From Leucaena leucocephala (lineage: Eukaryota; Streptophyta; Magnoliopsida; Fabales; Fabaceae): a DNA stretch of 64,000 bases. Each line of letters opens with the position of its first letter. The first letter of the stretch is position 1. Below the pieces are notes generated by a model. The model saw nothing but the letters and a program-made list of their open reading frames with translations. It made no database searches and was not told the origin of the DNA. Location of the stretch: positions 14,899,989-14,963,988 of the forward strand of contig CM073537.1 of assembly GCA_037074615.1 (NCBI GenBank), read 5' to 3'. A program made the translations under genes and the position numbers. Positions 22,190 through 35,152 of this stretch are shown in pieces.

Positions 22190-24602
22190 TTAAATCTTTA
22201 AAGCATCAATAGCTTTTTTATTTTGATGATAGTATTGGAAATAGCTCTTAACATAGTTCTTTATTGATTTGTATAACTTTGGTCTTGACTCATCAATTAG
22301 TTCTTTGACTGGTTCAATCTCTGCTTCCACATCAGGAGCACAGAACATAGCCACTGTGAGCCTCTCATTTTCTGAGTTTATCACTGCTCTGTGGGTGGGG
22401 CTTTTGAATATTCCATTACTTATAATCTGTTCACATTAAACAAGTTCCTTTAGTTACAATTAACATCACATGGATATTAAAAATATAATTAAAGTTAAAT
22501 ATATGTTTACATATATTATACCTTCAATAATTTTATAATCTTTTTAAATAATTGTTATGCTCAACTAATTAATATTGAGGAAAAATAAAATTGTTGCCTT
22601 AATTGCATTTTATGGCATTAATAAAAACTGAACAATATGAAAATTAAGTCATGCATATATGGTAATTTCTCTCATTCTTGTCCAATCAGCTGAACAATAT
22701 GCATATATGGTAATTAATAAAAACTGAACAATATGAAAATTAAGTCATGCATATATGGTAATTTCTCTCATTCTTGTCCAATCAGCAACCTGTCTTCCAA
22801 CCCACCCGAACTAAGTTTTTAAAATTAAAACATAAAGTAATAAAAAATATAGACAAAAAAAATCAACACTCTACTTTGTAAATTTCAAAAGCACATAAGT
22901 AAATTTCATGTTTTACTCTCTTTTATTTTCCTACTTCAATTGGTTTTATAGTCCCTCCAATACTAAATGTAAGAGATAGTTAATGGGTTTATTTGATATT
23001 ATATATAAGATCTCAATCCACTTTGTCTCCCAAATTTATAATTTTTTGTCAGACTATCATATTGATTGCATATATTAAAGGAAGTTTGAAACAATAGCAA
23101 TAATAATTAAAATATGTATTTTAAGAAACATAATACAGATTCATTATAAATAACTAACTTAGCTTTTATATTTAGAATTGGAGGAAGTAGCTAACAAAGG
23201 TTGGTCCAATTGGTAAGTTGACTCATAACCCACAAGGTCGTGAATTCAAATTCTATTGTCAATAAGAGAATCTTGTTAGTAGGCTATATGTAAATATCTC
23301 TATAAATACTCTTTGAGCATGAAGGTATGCCCTCGCCCTAGTGAGCTTCGGGACTCAAAGTACCTAAACTTTTAATTGTATAAAAAAATAGAGAGGGAGG
23401 GAGTAATTGATTTCCAGGGTGTATATCTCAAATTAGTACTTTTACCCCTCAATTGAGACTTGAAAATGATATAATATTACAAACAATGCTTACCTCAATT
23501 TGATCGCCAACGTTGACAACAAGAGCATTAAGGATGATAGGAACTTTAAACCAACTGTTGTCTTTGAGGATTTGAAGACCTTCAATATTTTCATCCTGCA
23601 AAAGCAAAGTGATGGCAGATGCATCTGTGTGAGGCTTCAGTCCCATAACTTGTTCAGGTCTTATGCATGGAGGATAATAGTTGAATCTCGCTATCATGCT
23701 TGTTTCTCCACATTGCTTCAAGAAGCTATCCTCTTGCAAGTTCATTGACTTAGCCATGGCCTTCAGAATCACTTCATTTAGCTGCTTTACTTTCTCTGTA
23801 TATTCTATCAACACATCCCTAATATGGCCATATCAAAATCAAAAAGTTAGCCTTGACTCTATTTTATTCTTATAATTTCATTACTTCTGTATTTTCAAAA
23901 AGTACCTAAAGTCATGGGGTTGTTGGGGCCAAACTTTATATTTTCTATGGCTCTCAGGATGCACTTTGAGGAAAACACGATCATTCCAATCAAGCCTTTG
24001 TTTTTGCGTGAAAAATATGCCACTTCCATATCCTTCTTGATCATTTCCTTCTCTCTCGTATTTTCGCTTTTCTTTCATGGGGAGATCGAAGAACTTCTTT
24101 GAAACTTCTCTCACTTTTCCCAGAAACTCACTTGCCATCCCATGGTTTATTGCCTGAATTTCCAACAAATAAACCACCTCATGATGTGACCGTGAAAGAA
24201 AAGAACAGAAACCGGGTTCAACTAACTAGTCTAATGAAAATAATATAAAAGTTGGTGCCTGAAAACCTAAAGAAGTACATTCAAAAGAAAAATAAACTGA
24301 AAGAAGTACGAAGTTGTGTGACTGATGCGGAGGGAAGAAAAGTGGGAAAGCAGAAGAAAGAATGAGCGATGAAGAACCTGAAAGCAACCCCATGAAGTGA
24401 GTGCAGAGCGAAGATTGTGTAACTCTCGCTGTTGTTGCTGAGAGGAAGTAGACAGAAGAAGAGAAATATCAATGAGTGGAATCTGCTGCGATGGAAGAAA
24501 AGCACTGAATTCACCATCTTTGTAAATATAAACTTCTGGTAAATCTCCTGCGCCCAAGAACGCCAGTTCTTGCACAGATTTATATAATGCAGATCGACCC
24601 AT
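22190..24602 (-). CDS. 2-oxoglutarate/Fe(II)-dependent dioxygenase, copy B (SRG1-like)
   Basis: Four exons, reading leftward: 24378-24602, 23906-24153, 23494-23818 and 22190-22426. They give 344 residues with GT-AG introns of 224, 87 and 1067 bases. The ATG at 24602 opens MGRSALYKSV. The iron ligands are His221, Asp223 (KPHTDAS) and His278 (SPTHRAV), NYYPPC precedes them, and Arg288-Leu-Thr290 should hold 2-oxoglutarate. The fold and reaction class are those of plant DOXC enzymes (hydroxylation, demethylation or desaturation of small molecules in the cytosol), but the substrate is not readable. No lesion was seen. Intron 3 holds a SINE-like unit and a 72-base direct repeat. It lies upstream of pseudogene C in the same orientation; each copy has its own promoter. 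Confidence 0.92.
22619..22786. repeat. Direct repeat in intron 3 of gene B
   Basis: A stretch of about 72 bases ending ttcttgtccaatcagc occurs at about 22619-22690 and again at about 22714-22786, almost unchanged. Being near identical, it is a recent local duplication. It is clear of the splice sites. Confidence 0.75.
23195..23395 (+). repeat. tRNA-derived SINE in intron 3 of gene B
   Basis: The head reads ggttggtccaattggtaag, followed by a B-box-like ggtcgtgaattcaaattc, as in tRNA-derived SINEs. The body includes ccctagtgagcttcgggac, also found near 19205, and it ends A-rich at about 23389. Confidence 0.55.
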
Positions 24603-24693
24603 TCTTTTAATGCTTAGAACCTTCAAGTTGCAGAAGATGAGATTGAGATGTATAGATAAATTACTGTTTGATCTGCTCAACATATAGTCATGT

Positions 24694-24717
24694 GTTTATA
24701 AACAAATGGATGACGCG
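24694..24717 (-). promoter_or_regulatory. Core promoter of gene B (TATA box and TGACG site)
   Basis: On the minus strand a TATA box (tataaac) lies at 24694-24700, about 92 bases before the ATG. Just upstream, plus-strand tgacgcgg at 24711-24718 is the same site as at gene A. Genes C and E lack this site. Confidence 0.55.
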
Positions 24718-24949
24718 GTTTGTTTTGTCTTTATATATGTGAGCCATCCCTGTACAAAACCAGAAAATCAACATAATCATGTATTGCATTGAAGCGAACT
24801 CTTTATTTGAGCGTATGTGACGCATGGCGGCCGTGTACAAAACTAAAATATCTACATAATTATTAATTGATTTGAGTAATGATATTCATGTATTCCACGT
24901 GTTCTCTTCTATTCCACGTGCTCTAGCCTCTTGGTTTAAAAAATAAAAA

Positions 24950-25290
24950 CCCTCACTCATCTTCTTTGTTTCTCACTTTCCCATTGTCATCAGCCTTCTC
25001 AGTTCTTATCTTCTGAGTTTCATTGAACTTGGACTTTCAAACAAAGGACCACACACTTGACGCAGACAGACGAGCAGGGATAGGAGGAGCTGGAGTAATA
25101 CGTGATAATGAACCACACATATACACGAGATGCAAGGACAAACAGTCATCCATCTCCTTTGAGATTTTTTTTTTCTACACACATTCCCCACTACAAGTTT
25201 AGCCGTCTGGTTCTTGTAGGTTAAGCTACTAAAAACTGGATTGGTGCAGACAGTAGGTCAAAGGTCAATGGGTTAGACCACCGGAGTTAA
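24950..25290 (+). repeat. Conserved non-coding block shared with 3215-3560
   Basis: It matches 3215-3560 in the same orientation (ctttcaaacaaaggaccacac, ttccccactacaagttt). It lies about 350 bases upstream of gene B, reading away from it. It may be a distal upstream region. The open frame at 25006-25191 is not conserved in the other copy. Confidence 0.6.
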
Positions 25291-27219
25291 GTTGGGATCA
25301 AGCTGGAGTTGAATGATCGATAGTGTGTTAGGTAACCACTAAAGTGCATGTCCACAGTGCACTATGTGTATGTTACACAACAAAATCGGATTTTCGGAAC
25401 AAATTTTGGAGCACCCATTTAGAGTATCCGACCCAACTCATCATTTTAGGTTTCCAGGGGCTAAGTTCGACCTATCCTAGCTATCATACACCATTCACTC
25501 ATCTTCTACTCCATTCTCTCATTTTCTCTTAACTCTAACATCCAAATCCTTCCACCCATTCCATTTTGCACTCCATCCTTCCACTTCCAGATGCAATGGT
25601 TGATGAAATGGCACTGGTAGGTGCTGTTCCGGCTATGCATCGTTGAGCATCTTTCTTCTTGTAGATAGGTTGATTTGGCATGAGTTCCAAGTGCTTTAAA
25701 GGGAAGTTTAGCTTATATCCTAAGCTCTAGCTATGTATTTATGATTTCCTAGGTTGTAGGGATTATATCTTGTAGTGGAAACTTTGATTATATTTTGTAA
25801 TCAATGCGGATGATTTGATGTGATTGGGATTGATTATTGTTGAATTTGATATATAATATATGAGGTTTCATATATGTTTCATTGTGGTTTAATTTATTCT
25901 CTATTATCTTTCATGGTATGTTTTGATTTGGAGTTGATTTTGGACTGTTTCGAAACCAATTGCATTTAACAATTCATAATCACACACCTAGTGGGCTTAA
26001 TAGCATTTTTAGAGGGAGGTCTCTCTCTTTTGATGCTCAACTTAATGGTGTCTTTGGAGTTTGGTATTTAAAAAAGCTTGGTAATTTCAAACTCCCAACA
26101 TCAATTTTAAACTATGATTGCCAAAGATCCATTTCCAAGAGATTTCTTCAATTTCTTTCAATAAATAACTTCCATTTCCACAAATTTATATGAAAAGATA
26201 AAATATTTATTTTCATTGCACTTAGTAGTTTTTAGTTTTTAAATAAACCAACAACAATTTCCCCTAGTTTTATTACATTATAGTCATTAGTTAGCTTAGG
26301 AATAAATTAAGGCTTTCCAAAGTGAAACAACCTGTACTTACACTCCTTGGAATTAATTGTTAATTGGGAACTCAGCATATGATTGAAAGGCTTCCCTCAA
26401 GTCCTCGTTTATGTTAAGATATGGAATCAACGGAGACATAATTAGTTTTTATTATTTAATTTATCTTGAACATTTAAATTAGTTCATCCTAGTTTATCTG
26501 GAATCAAATTTTCAAAAAAATATTTGATGAGATATTATTTCTATATTTTATTGGATTATTTTAAAAAACTTCCGTTTATCAATATGCTATTCTCCCTAAA
26601 GTTAGTAATTCATGAATAATATATCAATTTTATTCCTTTAGACTTTTTAAGATACTCCTAAAATATCTCACTAGAGGATGGATTGGGCGAGATTCTGTCT
26701 TATTAAAATTTATTTTCCTTCATTTTTCTTAAAGTTGTTAAACTCACGAGTTTAAACAAACTTGTGATAAGAAGGTAAACTTGGGTCATAAACTCTAATT
26801 GTAAACTCATAAGAATTTACTTTTATCAATAAATAGCTATTAAAAGTATATAATTAAATAATTAAAATATAAATAAATTAATTTAAATCCAAATAATTGA
26901 AATTAAATTCATAAACATTTATAATTTATCATATTCAATAAAACATTTATGAATTTCATATATAAAATCACTAGACATAATTAAATCTAAAAGTTAGTAT
27001 AAGTTTAAGAGTGAATTGACAAGATTTTATAAGGTAGAAATATAAAAATAGTAAAATCAGAGAGTCACAAGTTTAACAAGAGTGATTTTCCTTAATATAT
27101 TTGGAGCCCCTAACAAGAGGATAAATATTGGTAAGAAATCAGATAGCTAGACTCTGATAATAGTAGTATCTTGTGAAAATTTGTTTACAGTTGATTTCAA
27201 TTAATACGCCAATGGAGCA
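25291..27219. other. Unassigned intergenic DNA between genes B and C
   Basis: I recognise no gene. The frames at 25344-25532 and 25960-26193 have no family resemblance. Around 26670-27120 lies the outer 3' signature of copy C (gggcgagattctgtc ... gagcccctaacaagagg), split by about 370 bases of AT-rich DNA containing inverted-looking stretches of aaactca, probably a small insertion. Confidence 0.35.
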
Positions 27220-27844
27220 TCATCCAATTTATGTTACCCAAGAAAACTTGAGCCAATAGTACTATTGTGTAGGGATAAGAAAATGCTAAAAAATCAACAT
27301 ACCAAACCTATCTATAATTTATCTTGAGTCAATATTTCAGGAAAATTCTACTACTTAAAAGCACGAGATATTATTGAATGACATTGATAGTTTTAAAAGG
27401 ATAAAACTTAGGTTAAGTTCTCCAATTACATTTGCTACTTTGCTATTGTTAGTTATTAAAATTAAGATTTAAAAATTTTCATATAGACACTTATTATTTT
27501 ACTATTGTTAGATGTTAAAATATATAGACACTTATTATTTTACTATTGTTAGATGTTAAAATATGTATCTACATTTGTAAATTTACCTATGAACTTGACC
27601 TAATGAATAGAAGAACTTTGACCTAAGTTTTGTCTGTTTTAGAACATATATAACTTCACTGAAGGGTCCCTTAATACAAAATAAAAATGAGAAAAGAAAT
27701 AAGAACAAGAAAACTCTTTCCCACATATATAGAAAGCTCTATTTACAAAAAGCTACTTCATTCATTTGCTATACATAAACATTCTTTTCCTCATGTTCTC
27801 CTTTTCTCAAACACATTTTCTATAAGCCATATAGGAGTCTAAGG
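27220..27844 (-). other. 3' flank of pseudogene C
   Basis: It carries the array's downstream signature on the minus strand (catcatccaatttatgttacccaag near 27229). A short direct repeat (tattattttactattgttagatgttaaaata) occurs twice at about 27488-27560. Confidence 0.5.
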
Positions 27845-29010
27845 TTAAATCCTTATAGTATCAATGACTCTTTTATTTTGATGATAGTATTGACAATAGC
27901 TTTTAACATAGTTCTTTACTAATTTATATAGTTTTGGCTTTGACTCATCAACAAGTTCTTTGACCAGTTCAATCTCTGCTTCCAAATCAGGAGCACAAAA
28001 CATGACTACTGTGAGCCTCTCCTTTTCTGAGTTTATCACTGCTCTATGGAAGGGGCTTTTGAATATTCCATTGCTTATATTGATTGCATATATTAAATAT
28101 AGTTTTCATCAATGAGAATAATAATCAAAATATATATTTTAAGAAACCAACATATATTCATTATAAATAACAAACTTAATTGATTTTCTTAATATATGCA
28201 AATTAATTATCTTTTATATTTAGAATTAGATGGAGTGATAAACTTCCATGGGTGTATATCTCTAATTAATCCTTTTTCCCCTCCATTGAGACTTGAAAAT
28301 GATATAATATTACAAACAATTGTTACCTCAAGTTGTTCACCAACCTTGACCATAAAAGCCTCAGGGACGATAGGAACTTTAAACCACTTGTTGTCTTTGA
28401 GGATTTGAAGACCTTCAACATTTTCATCCTGCAAAAGCAAAGTGATGGCAGATCCATCTACATGAGGCTTCAGTCCCATAACTTGTTCAGGTATCGTGCA
28501 TGGAGGATACTAGTTGAATCTCGCGATCATGCTTGCTTCTCCATATTGCTTCAAGAAGGTGTCCTCTTGCAAGTTCAATGACTTAGCCAGGGCCTTCAGA
28601 ATCACTTCATTTAGCTGCTTTGGTTTCTCTAAATATTCTATCAACATATCCGTAATATGCCAATATCAAAACTAAAAGCATTGACTTTATTTTATTCTTA
28701 TAATGATATTACTTCCCTATTTTAAAAAGAGTACCTAAAATCATGGGGTCGTCGGGGCCAAACTTTAAATTTTCTTTGGTTCTCCGGATGCACTTTGAGG
28801 CAAACATGATCATTCCAATCAATCCTTTGTTTTTGTGTGAACAATATGCCACTTCCATATCCTTCTCGATCATGCCACTTCCAATCAATTCTTTGAAACT
28901 TGTCTCACTTTGCACAGAAACCGAGTTGTAATCGCATGATTTATTGCCTGAATTTCCAACAAATCAACCACATTATGATTGGATATAAATAATGATTAAT
29001 TAGGAATTTT

Positions 29011-30741
29011 TACTACAAAAAAAAAATTGACTTTCAGCGACGACTTTAAAAAAATTGCTGTTGAACACCATTGGCAGCGAGACATTTTGTCGCCGCCAAG
29101 TCGCTGCCTATGAGATTGTCGCCTATAAGTATTGGCGGAGACAATTGAAAGTCACCGCTGAATATCAACAATCAATGGCGACATTGTGTCGCCACTGAAA
29201 GTCTCTGCCAAAGGCAAAGCAAAGGCGGCAATAAAAGTCACCACCTAAAAGGGAATCAGTAGCAACAAAAAAGTCGTCGTCTAAAAGGGAATCAGCGGCA
29301 ACAAAAAGTCATAGCTTAAAAGGGAATCAGAATCAGCGGCGACAAACAGGTCATCGCCTAAAAGTGAATCAGCAGTGACTATTGTTGCCACTAAAAGTCA
29401 ATAGTTGCTTTTAAATTCTTTTTTCCTATTTTTTATTAAATGAAAACATATAATGTGCTAACAAATATAAAAATATACCAATAAATAACTAAATGAACTA
29501 AAATATAATAACATTAATGAATAATTCACTCATAATTTAAAATATCAGAGTACTTGAATTACTTAAACGTATTAAAAGATAAAATAAAATTGTTTAGTTG
29601 AAACATAAACATTATATGGAAGGACTAATACTAGGAGTAGAAGAAGTAGGCACCGGCAACGAATTGAGCTTATATCCTTTGCTCCATTAGTCTTTACTTG
29701 AATTGCATACGCTCTTCTTCCATATTCGCACGCTCTGCTGCAAGCTCTACTTCCATTTTTTCTCTCTCCTATTGAAATTTTTTATCAAACTCTTGCTGTA
29801 ATTGGGTACGCACACTTTGCACAACTGAAGACTTTTTGCGGTACTTCCATTAGTCTTTGTCGTCACTGAAGGTTATAAAAGTTGTCGCTAAGACCTCCCT
29901 TCTGTGGCGATAAAAAATTGTCATAGTAGAAACTGTTAACCTTTTAGGCCAAAAAGTCTTACTTTCAATGGCGACAAACTAATGTCGCCATTGAAAAGTC
30001 GTCGCTAAAACTCTTTTTTTTAGTTATTAACCTTCTGCGGCAATAACCAGTGTCGCCGCAAAAAGTCTTACTTTCAGAGACGACAATCTAATATCATTGC
30101 TGAAACTCTTTTTTTTTTTTTTTGTTATTGACCTTCTGCGGTGACAGTTAGTATCACCACATAAAGTCTTAATTTCAATGGCGATAAACAGAAGTCGCCA
30201 TAGAAAGTCGTACTTTTAGCGACGACAACCTAATGTTGCTGCAGAAACTTAAGAGTTTCAGTGGCGACAAACAAAGTCACCACTGAAACCACTAAAAGTC
30301 TACTTTTAGCGGTGACCTAGTTTGTCGCCGTTGAAAAGTCGTCCAAAACTCTATTTTTTATAGTGTTTAGATATTTCATACATTTATTATTATTAGGAAA
30401 ATTTCCTTTTAATTTTAGGTTAATTGTTATCTTTTTTTTTAGTTAAAGTCTTACTTTCAACAACATCAATCTAATATCGTTGCTGAAAGTAATACTTTCT
30501 GTGACCACAAAAAAGTCGTCGCCAAAACTCTTTTTTTTTTGGTAGTTATTGACCTTCTACAGTGATAGTTAATGTCACAGCAGAAAGTCTTAATTTCAGT
30601 GACGATAAACAAAAGTTGCCATAAAAAGTCTTATTTTAGCGACGACAACCTAATGTCGTCATAGAAACTTAAGAGTTTTAGTGGCAACAAACAAAGTTGC
30701 CGCTGAAAAGTCATCCAAAACTCTATTTTTTTTTTGTAATG
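29011..30741. mobile_element. Non-autonomous CACTA (En/Spm-like) element in intron 1 of C
   Basis: The left end is tactacaaaaaaaa (29011) and a right end is ttttttatagtg (30365), the ends of CACTA elements. The 3 bases ttt flank both (29008-29010 and 30366-30368). Subterminal regions are packed with gcgacgac/gtcgccg-type repeats in both orientations, as usual in this superfamily. A second, similar right end lies at 30741. After each right end comes the same flank (tttagatatttcataca), so end plus flank is tandemly duplicated. Only a scrap of coding sequence remains (29640-29860). Confidence 0.7.
29640..29860 (-). pseudogene. Transposase C-terminal coiled-coil remnant
   Basis: The minus strand reads a charged, helix-like segment (KMEVELAAERANMEEERM) bordered by stops. 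Such Glu/Arg-rich coiled coils end many plant En/Spm transposase-like proteins. It sits between the two arrays of subterminal repeats, which fits a CACTA deletion derivative. The assignment rests on composition and position. Confidence 0.45.
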
Positions 30742-31429
30742 TTTAGATATTTCATACATTTATTATTATTAGGAATATTTCGTTTTAATTGTAAGTTAAT
30801 TGTTATCTTTTTTCATTAATTATTATTCGCATTTAATTTTAAGATTCTAGAATGTCTTACCTTTAATTCATAGATCAGGTTGACGCATATAAATAACACC
30901 TTAACACCATTTCTTTTATATGATATTATGTGAAAATTGAATATCTCTCATATCAGTCAACAAATAGATATTATGTACGAGTTATAGAGAGGTTGAGACT
31001 CGAGATTGCGAACAAGAGGAGAAGTGCTGCTGGAGTGGATTTAGCCATTAAGGTTTATGTGTTTATGGGAGCATTTTTAAAAAATGATAAAAAAAATTTA
31101 ACAATCTTTACAAACGTAGGTTTCAAAATAGGGACCACATGATCTTTAAAATTTGTGTTGGCCACTGAACTAGAAACTAAGACCACATACTGGTAAAAAA
31201 AAAAAACAAAGAAACTAACACCACATAAAAAATTTGAAAACTAAAAATCTTACTCACTCTACTTTTTAATATAATATCTCAATGTAGTTAAAATTGTACT
31301 ACAAATTAGATCTTAGTATAGAGGATAGTATACAACAATATGCACATAAAACATATAAATATATACAAAGGGGATCACAGCCCGTGGATGTGCTCCTAGC
31401 CCATACTGTATAATGTACAACTCTTCCTA

Positions 31430-31800
31430 TTTTGTACTCCTTCCAATTTTTAATATAAAATTTAGTTAACTAATTTGAATAAATTAAAGAAACTAAATAA
31501 ATTTATTAATTATAACAAATGTGATATTATATCCCCAAAGTACTCATGTATAACATTATAATACTTCATTGTGTCTATAATATAAGATCTAATTAATTTT
31601 TTAAGTAAATTAAGAAAGTTAGATAAATCAGTTAATAATTATAACTAATATAAGATGTGGTTGACTTATTTGGGTAGATTAATGAGTATATAATATGAAT
31701 TTATCTTAAAGGGTTAAATTTGATCATAATTAACTGATTTATTTAGTTTCCTTAATCTACTAAAAAAAATAGCTCTTACATTAAATATATGAGAAAGTAT
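31430..31800. repeat. Stowaway-like MITEs in intron 1 of C
   Basis: Two related units lie end to end. The first begins tactccttccaatttttaatataaaa near 31437. The second has ctataatataagatctaat near 31578 and ends tcttacattaaatatatgagaaagta near 31800. Both have the AT-rich body of the family. Confidence 0.4.
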
Positions 31801-32099
31801 ATTAGTTTATAAATTAATTTCAGGGCAAATGATAAATACTAAATCTAAAATAGATTAAAATTTTATATTTATTATTAAATTTAATATTCCAACTAGCTCC
31901 CCCTAATTCCTCTACCACACTAATCTTTTTGACAATCGAATTCTAATTTTTAGGCCTTTTCTCCGTATAAGGAAGGAAGCCACACTCACAAACTCATAGT
32001 TGGATCTTCAACATAAACTAACTAACTAACTAGAACTTAGATTCTCTTCTTTTCTTTTACGGTATACTGCTCTCCTCTATCCAAAACTACGTTTTGGTT

Positions 32100-32690
32100 T
32101 AGGGTTAAAATGTTGAACATTTTTTTAAAGTAACATTCAACATTTTGAAAAATTTGAGGTAGCATCTTGTATCCTGAAATATTTTTTTTAGTAATACACT
32201 AAGTATACTAAATTAATTTTTTAAAGTAACATTCAACATCTTGAAAATATTTTTTCAACACTCAGTATCCTCATACATACTAGGCATTCTAGTAGTTACT
32301 ATAGAACATTGGATGCTAATAGAAAAATATTTTAAAATGTTAGATATATCTAAAATTAGTTTAAGATACTAATAAGTATTATTAAAAAAATATTTTAAAA
32401 TATTATATACTATTTAACCCAAAAGAATTTATTACTTTAGGATACTGGGGTGATATTGAAAAAATATTTTAAAACATTAGATACCTCAAAAATTAGTTTA
32501 AAATAGTATTGAGTACTACTAAAAAAATATTTTATGATGTTGAATGCTATTTAACAAAAAAAAGATATTATTTTAGAATACTGAATATACTAAAAAAATA
32601 TTTAAGATATTGAATATACTAAAAATTAATTTAAAATATTAAATTTGATTGTATCACTGAAAAAAGTACTACGGAATACATCGTGCTACT
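32100..32690. repeat. Imperfect tandem repeat, AT-rich
   Basis: Units like aaaaatattttaaaatgttag, attagtttaaaatactaa and gagtactactaaaaaaatat recur roughly every 60 to 110 bases. A similar array occurs at about 39950-40110 and a weaker one at about 36300-36480. Its origin is unknown. Confidence 0.5.
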
Positions 32691-33166
32691 TTATAAAAAA
32701 ATGTTCAACTAACTAATCTAATGAAAATAATATAAAAATTTGTGCTGGAAATTAAAACTGAAAGAAGTACGAAGTTGTGTGACTGACGATGCAGAGAGAA
32801 GAAAAGGGAAAAGAAAAGAAGAAGAAAGAATCAGCGATGAAGAACCTGGAAGCAACCACATGAAGTGAGCGAAGAACGAAGATTGTGCAACTCTTGCTGT
32901 TGTTGCTGCGAGGAAGGAGACAGCAGAAGAGAAATATCAACGATTGGAATCTGCTGCGATTGAAGAAGAGCACTGAATTCACCATCTTTGTAAATATACT
33001 CTTCTGGTAAATCCCCTGAGCCCAAGAACGCCAGTTCTTGCACAGACTTATATAATGCAGATCCACTCATTGTTTTAATCCTTAGAACCTTTAAGTTGCA
33101 GAAGATGAGACTGAGATGTGTAAATAAGTTAATGAGTTTGATGATCTGCTCCACATACGGTCATAA

Positions 33167-33173
33167 ATTTATA
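33167..33173 (-). promoter_or_regulatory. TATA box of pseudogene C
   Basis: On the minus strand, tataaat lies about 97 bases before the ATG at 33070, at the same spacing as in A and B. The CGCGTCA site upstream has been deleted. Confidence 0.5.
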
Positions 33174-34090
33174 AACAGATGTCTTTATTTGGGCGTATGT
33201 GAAGCATGGACGTCCGTTCACAAAACTAAAATATCTACATAATTATTATTTTCAGTAATAATAATTAATCCAGTATTTCAATAAAAAGAATGTGTGAGGA
33301 GACTTCAATCAGCACAAGAAAAATCACATTATGCAATATTTTAGATAAAATCATTTTAAGGGGTCAAGGATGATGCATCCACAAACCATTAAATGAAACA
33401 TCATACTTTTATTCTCTTAAAGTACATATTCAGAAACATATTTAACTAGCGAAAGTATTACTAGACCTACAAATTAAATTTTTTAACTTAGTCCTCGAGT
33501 ACTGTTCATTATTCATTTTTTTATATTGACAGTTCAATTTTAAAAAATATAACTAATTCTAGAAAAATCATATGAAAATGTGCCGAATTTCTACTTGAAA
33601 CTCTTTCATGGTTATTTAAGAAAACAAATATAAATCTATATTTACTAGCACATTTAATACAATTAATTCGTCAAAATTTACTATTCATTTAGTTAAATCT
33701 AAAACTTTTAAATTATGAATCTTAACTTTAGAAAATCATTTTTCTTAATATACATATCCATTACAGGCGTGCTACCTATGTATTTAAAGTTTAGGATGTT
33801 TACTACATGATTACCAAATTTTATGTCAAACTCATCCGTTTACTAGGTCAAACTGAAGCTTGAATATAAGTACTTTATGACCTGTGTTTTTATCTTTTAC
33901 TAACTTCTTCTATTAATTATCTTAATTATTTTAGTGTGTATAATCCATTAACTTGGATTCCCACACACTCATATACATCATACAAACATGTCATAATTAT
34001 TGCATACAATTTCACTGCATAAATTGTCATTTTATATAATAAATATATAATTGGAAAACCTACATCACATACTAGAATCTAACATTTTCT
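33174..34090. other. AT-rich intergenic DNA
   Basis: Upstream region of pseudogene C, then unassigned sequence. No gene, inverted repeat or tandem structure was seen. Confidence 0.4.
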
Positions 34091-34889
34091 CTATTTTTCT
34101 TCTTCTTCCCTTCAGCTCTTCTTGATGCATACCTTCTCTTTTATATTGAACCTATTATGGTTGGATAAAGGAGAATAAGATTCAGGAAAATCTTAGTAGT
34201 AAACTAGTATCATTCATGCAATCAAATTATGCTTCCATCTTTTAAACCCATTAATAAATAGCATTGCCAAGCGCATAATCAAGAACATGTTCACATAAGC
34301 ATGGAATTGTCAACTATGGCCATAAAACAATTCAATAAAACATTCAACATGTTCAGGCTTAAATACTATTCAACTCATGGCAAGCTAAGAAGCATAATAA
34401 AGCATAACATAACTTAAATACAGGAATGAGTAAAGTTGCTATCTTTGAGCTTTATCCCTTAGATAACATAAATACTATTCAACATTTTTTTGTTTATTTT
34501 TCTCTTTTTATATACTTAGATATTCATTGTTCAAGTCTCTAACTCCACTTCCATAATGTCCAATAGTCCTAAATAGACATCAAACATTAATTACTAACTC
34601 CTAAATAAACATCAAACATTAATTACTAACTCCATTAAAATAATTGAGGTTACTAACTTCTTATCACTATTACTTACTTTGTCTCTTAAATCTCAACCTT
34701 GCACTTTTAATTCTAATGGGATCAAGACTACTCTAGGACCATTATCCCATATAAAAACCTCTTCTAAACTCATGGCTTAAATCATCTTTTAAGTCTCCTT
34801 GAGCATACTTCAAAACTTCCAGCTCATAATTAACATCTAGGCCATCGTTATAACACTTCATCTTATAATCTGAAGCCACATACAGCAGC

Positions 34890-34938
<49 letters not shown>

Positions 34939-35120
34939 ACAGCCAACGCTTTCTGTTTAATTCTTAAAGGCACCAGAACAGCAGCGTATATACAGCGTAT
35001 ATATATGTTCTGTCCATACCAGCAACCAGACAAAGGAAAGAAAATCATAAGCCTTTGTTCTTTTTATCATCATTGATTCTTAGTGCCTCGCTCATTTTTC
35101 CATCCTGCAGCATCCATCGT

Positions 35121-35152
<32 letters not shown>

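Larger units (their letters stand above)
27845..33070 (-). pseudogene. 2OGD pseudogene C (SRG1-like)
   Basis: The exons align with gene B at 32846-33070, 28735-28947, 28327-28651 and 27845 to about 28080. Lesions: (1) exon 2 lacks 35 bases compared with B (213 against 248), which shifts the frame and gives a stop at the next codon (AAG AAT TGA); (2) exon 3 has TAG in place of the first Tyr codon of NYYPPC; (3) the intron-2 acceptor is AC instead of AG; (4) a deletion removes the intron-3 acceptor at about 28080, joining exon 4 to sequence equal to about 23060 of gene B. The iron-site motif KPHVDGS is still readable. Exon 1 and the TATA box are intact, with one Trp changed to Cys (TSCGCFQ). 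Intron 1 is 3.9 kb and holds a CACTA element. Confidence 0.9.

Noticed and set aside
25006..25191. Minus-strand frame in the conserved block
   Set aside because: The homologous block at 3215-3560 does not keep this frame, so conservation is not at the protein level.
29040..30720. Many short, regularly recurring motifs resembling a CRISPR-like array
   Set aside because: The repeats occur in both orientations, vary in spacing and sequence, and lie between CACTA ends. They are transposon subterminal repeats in plant DNA.
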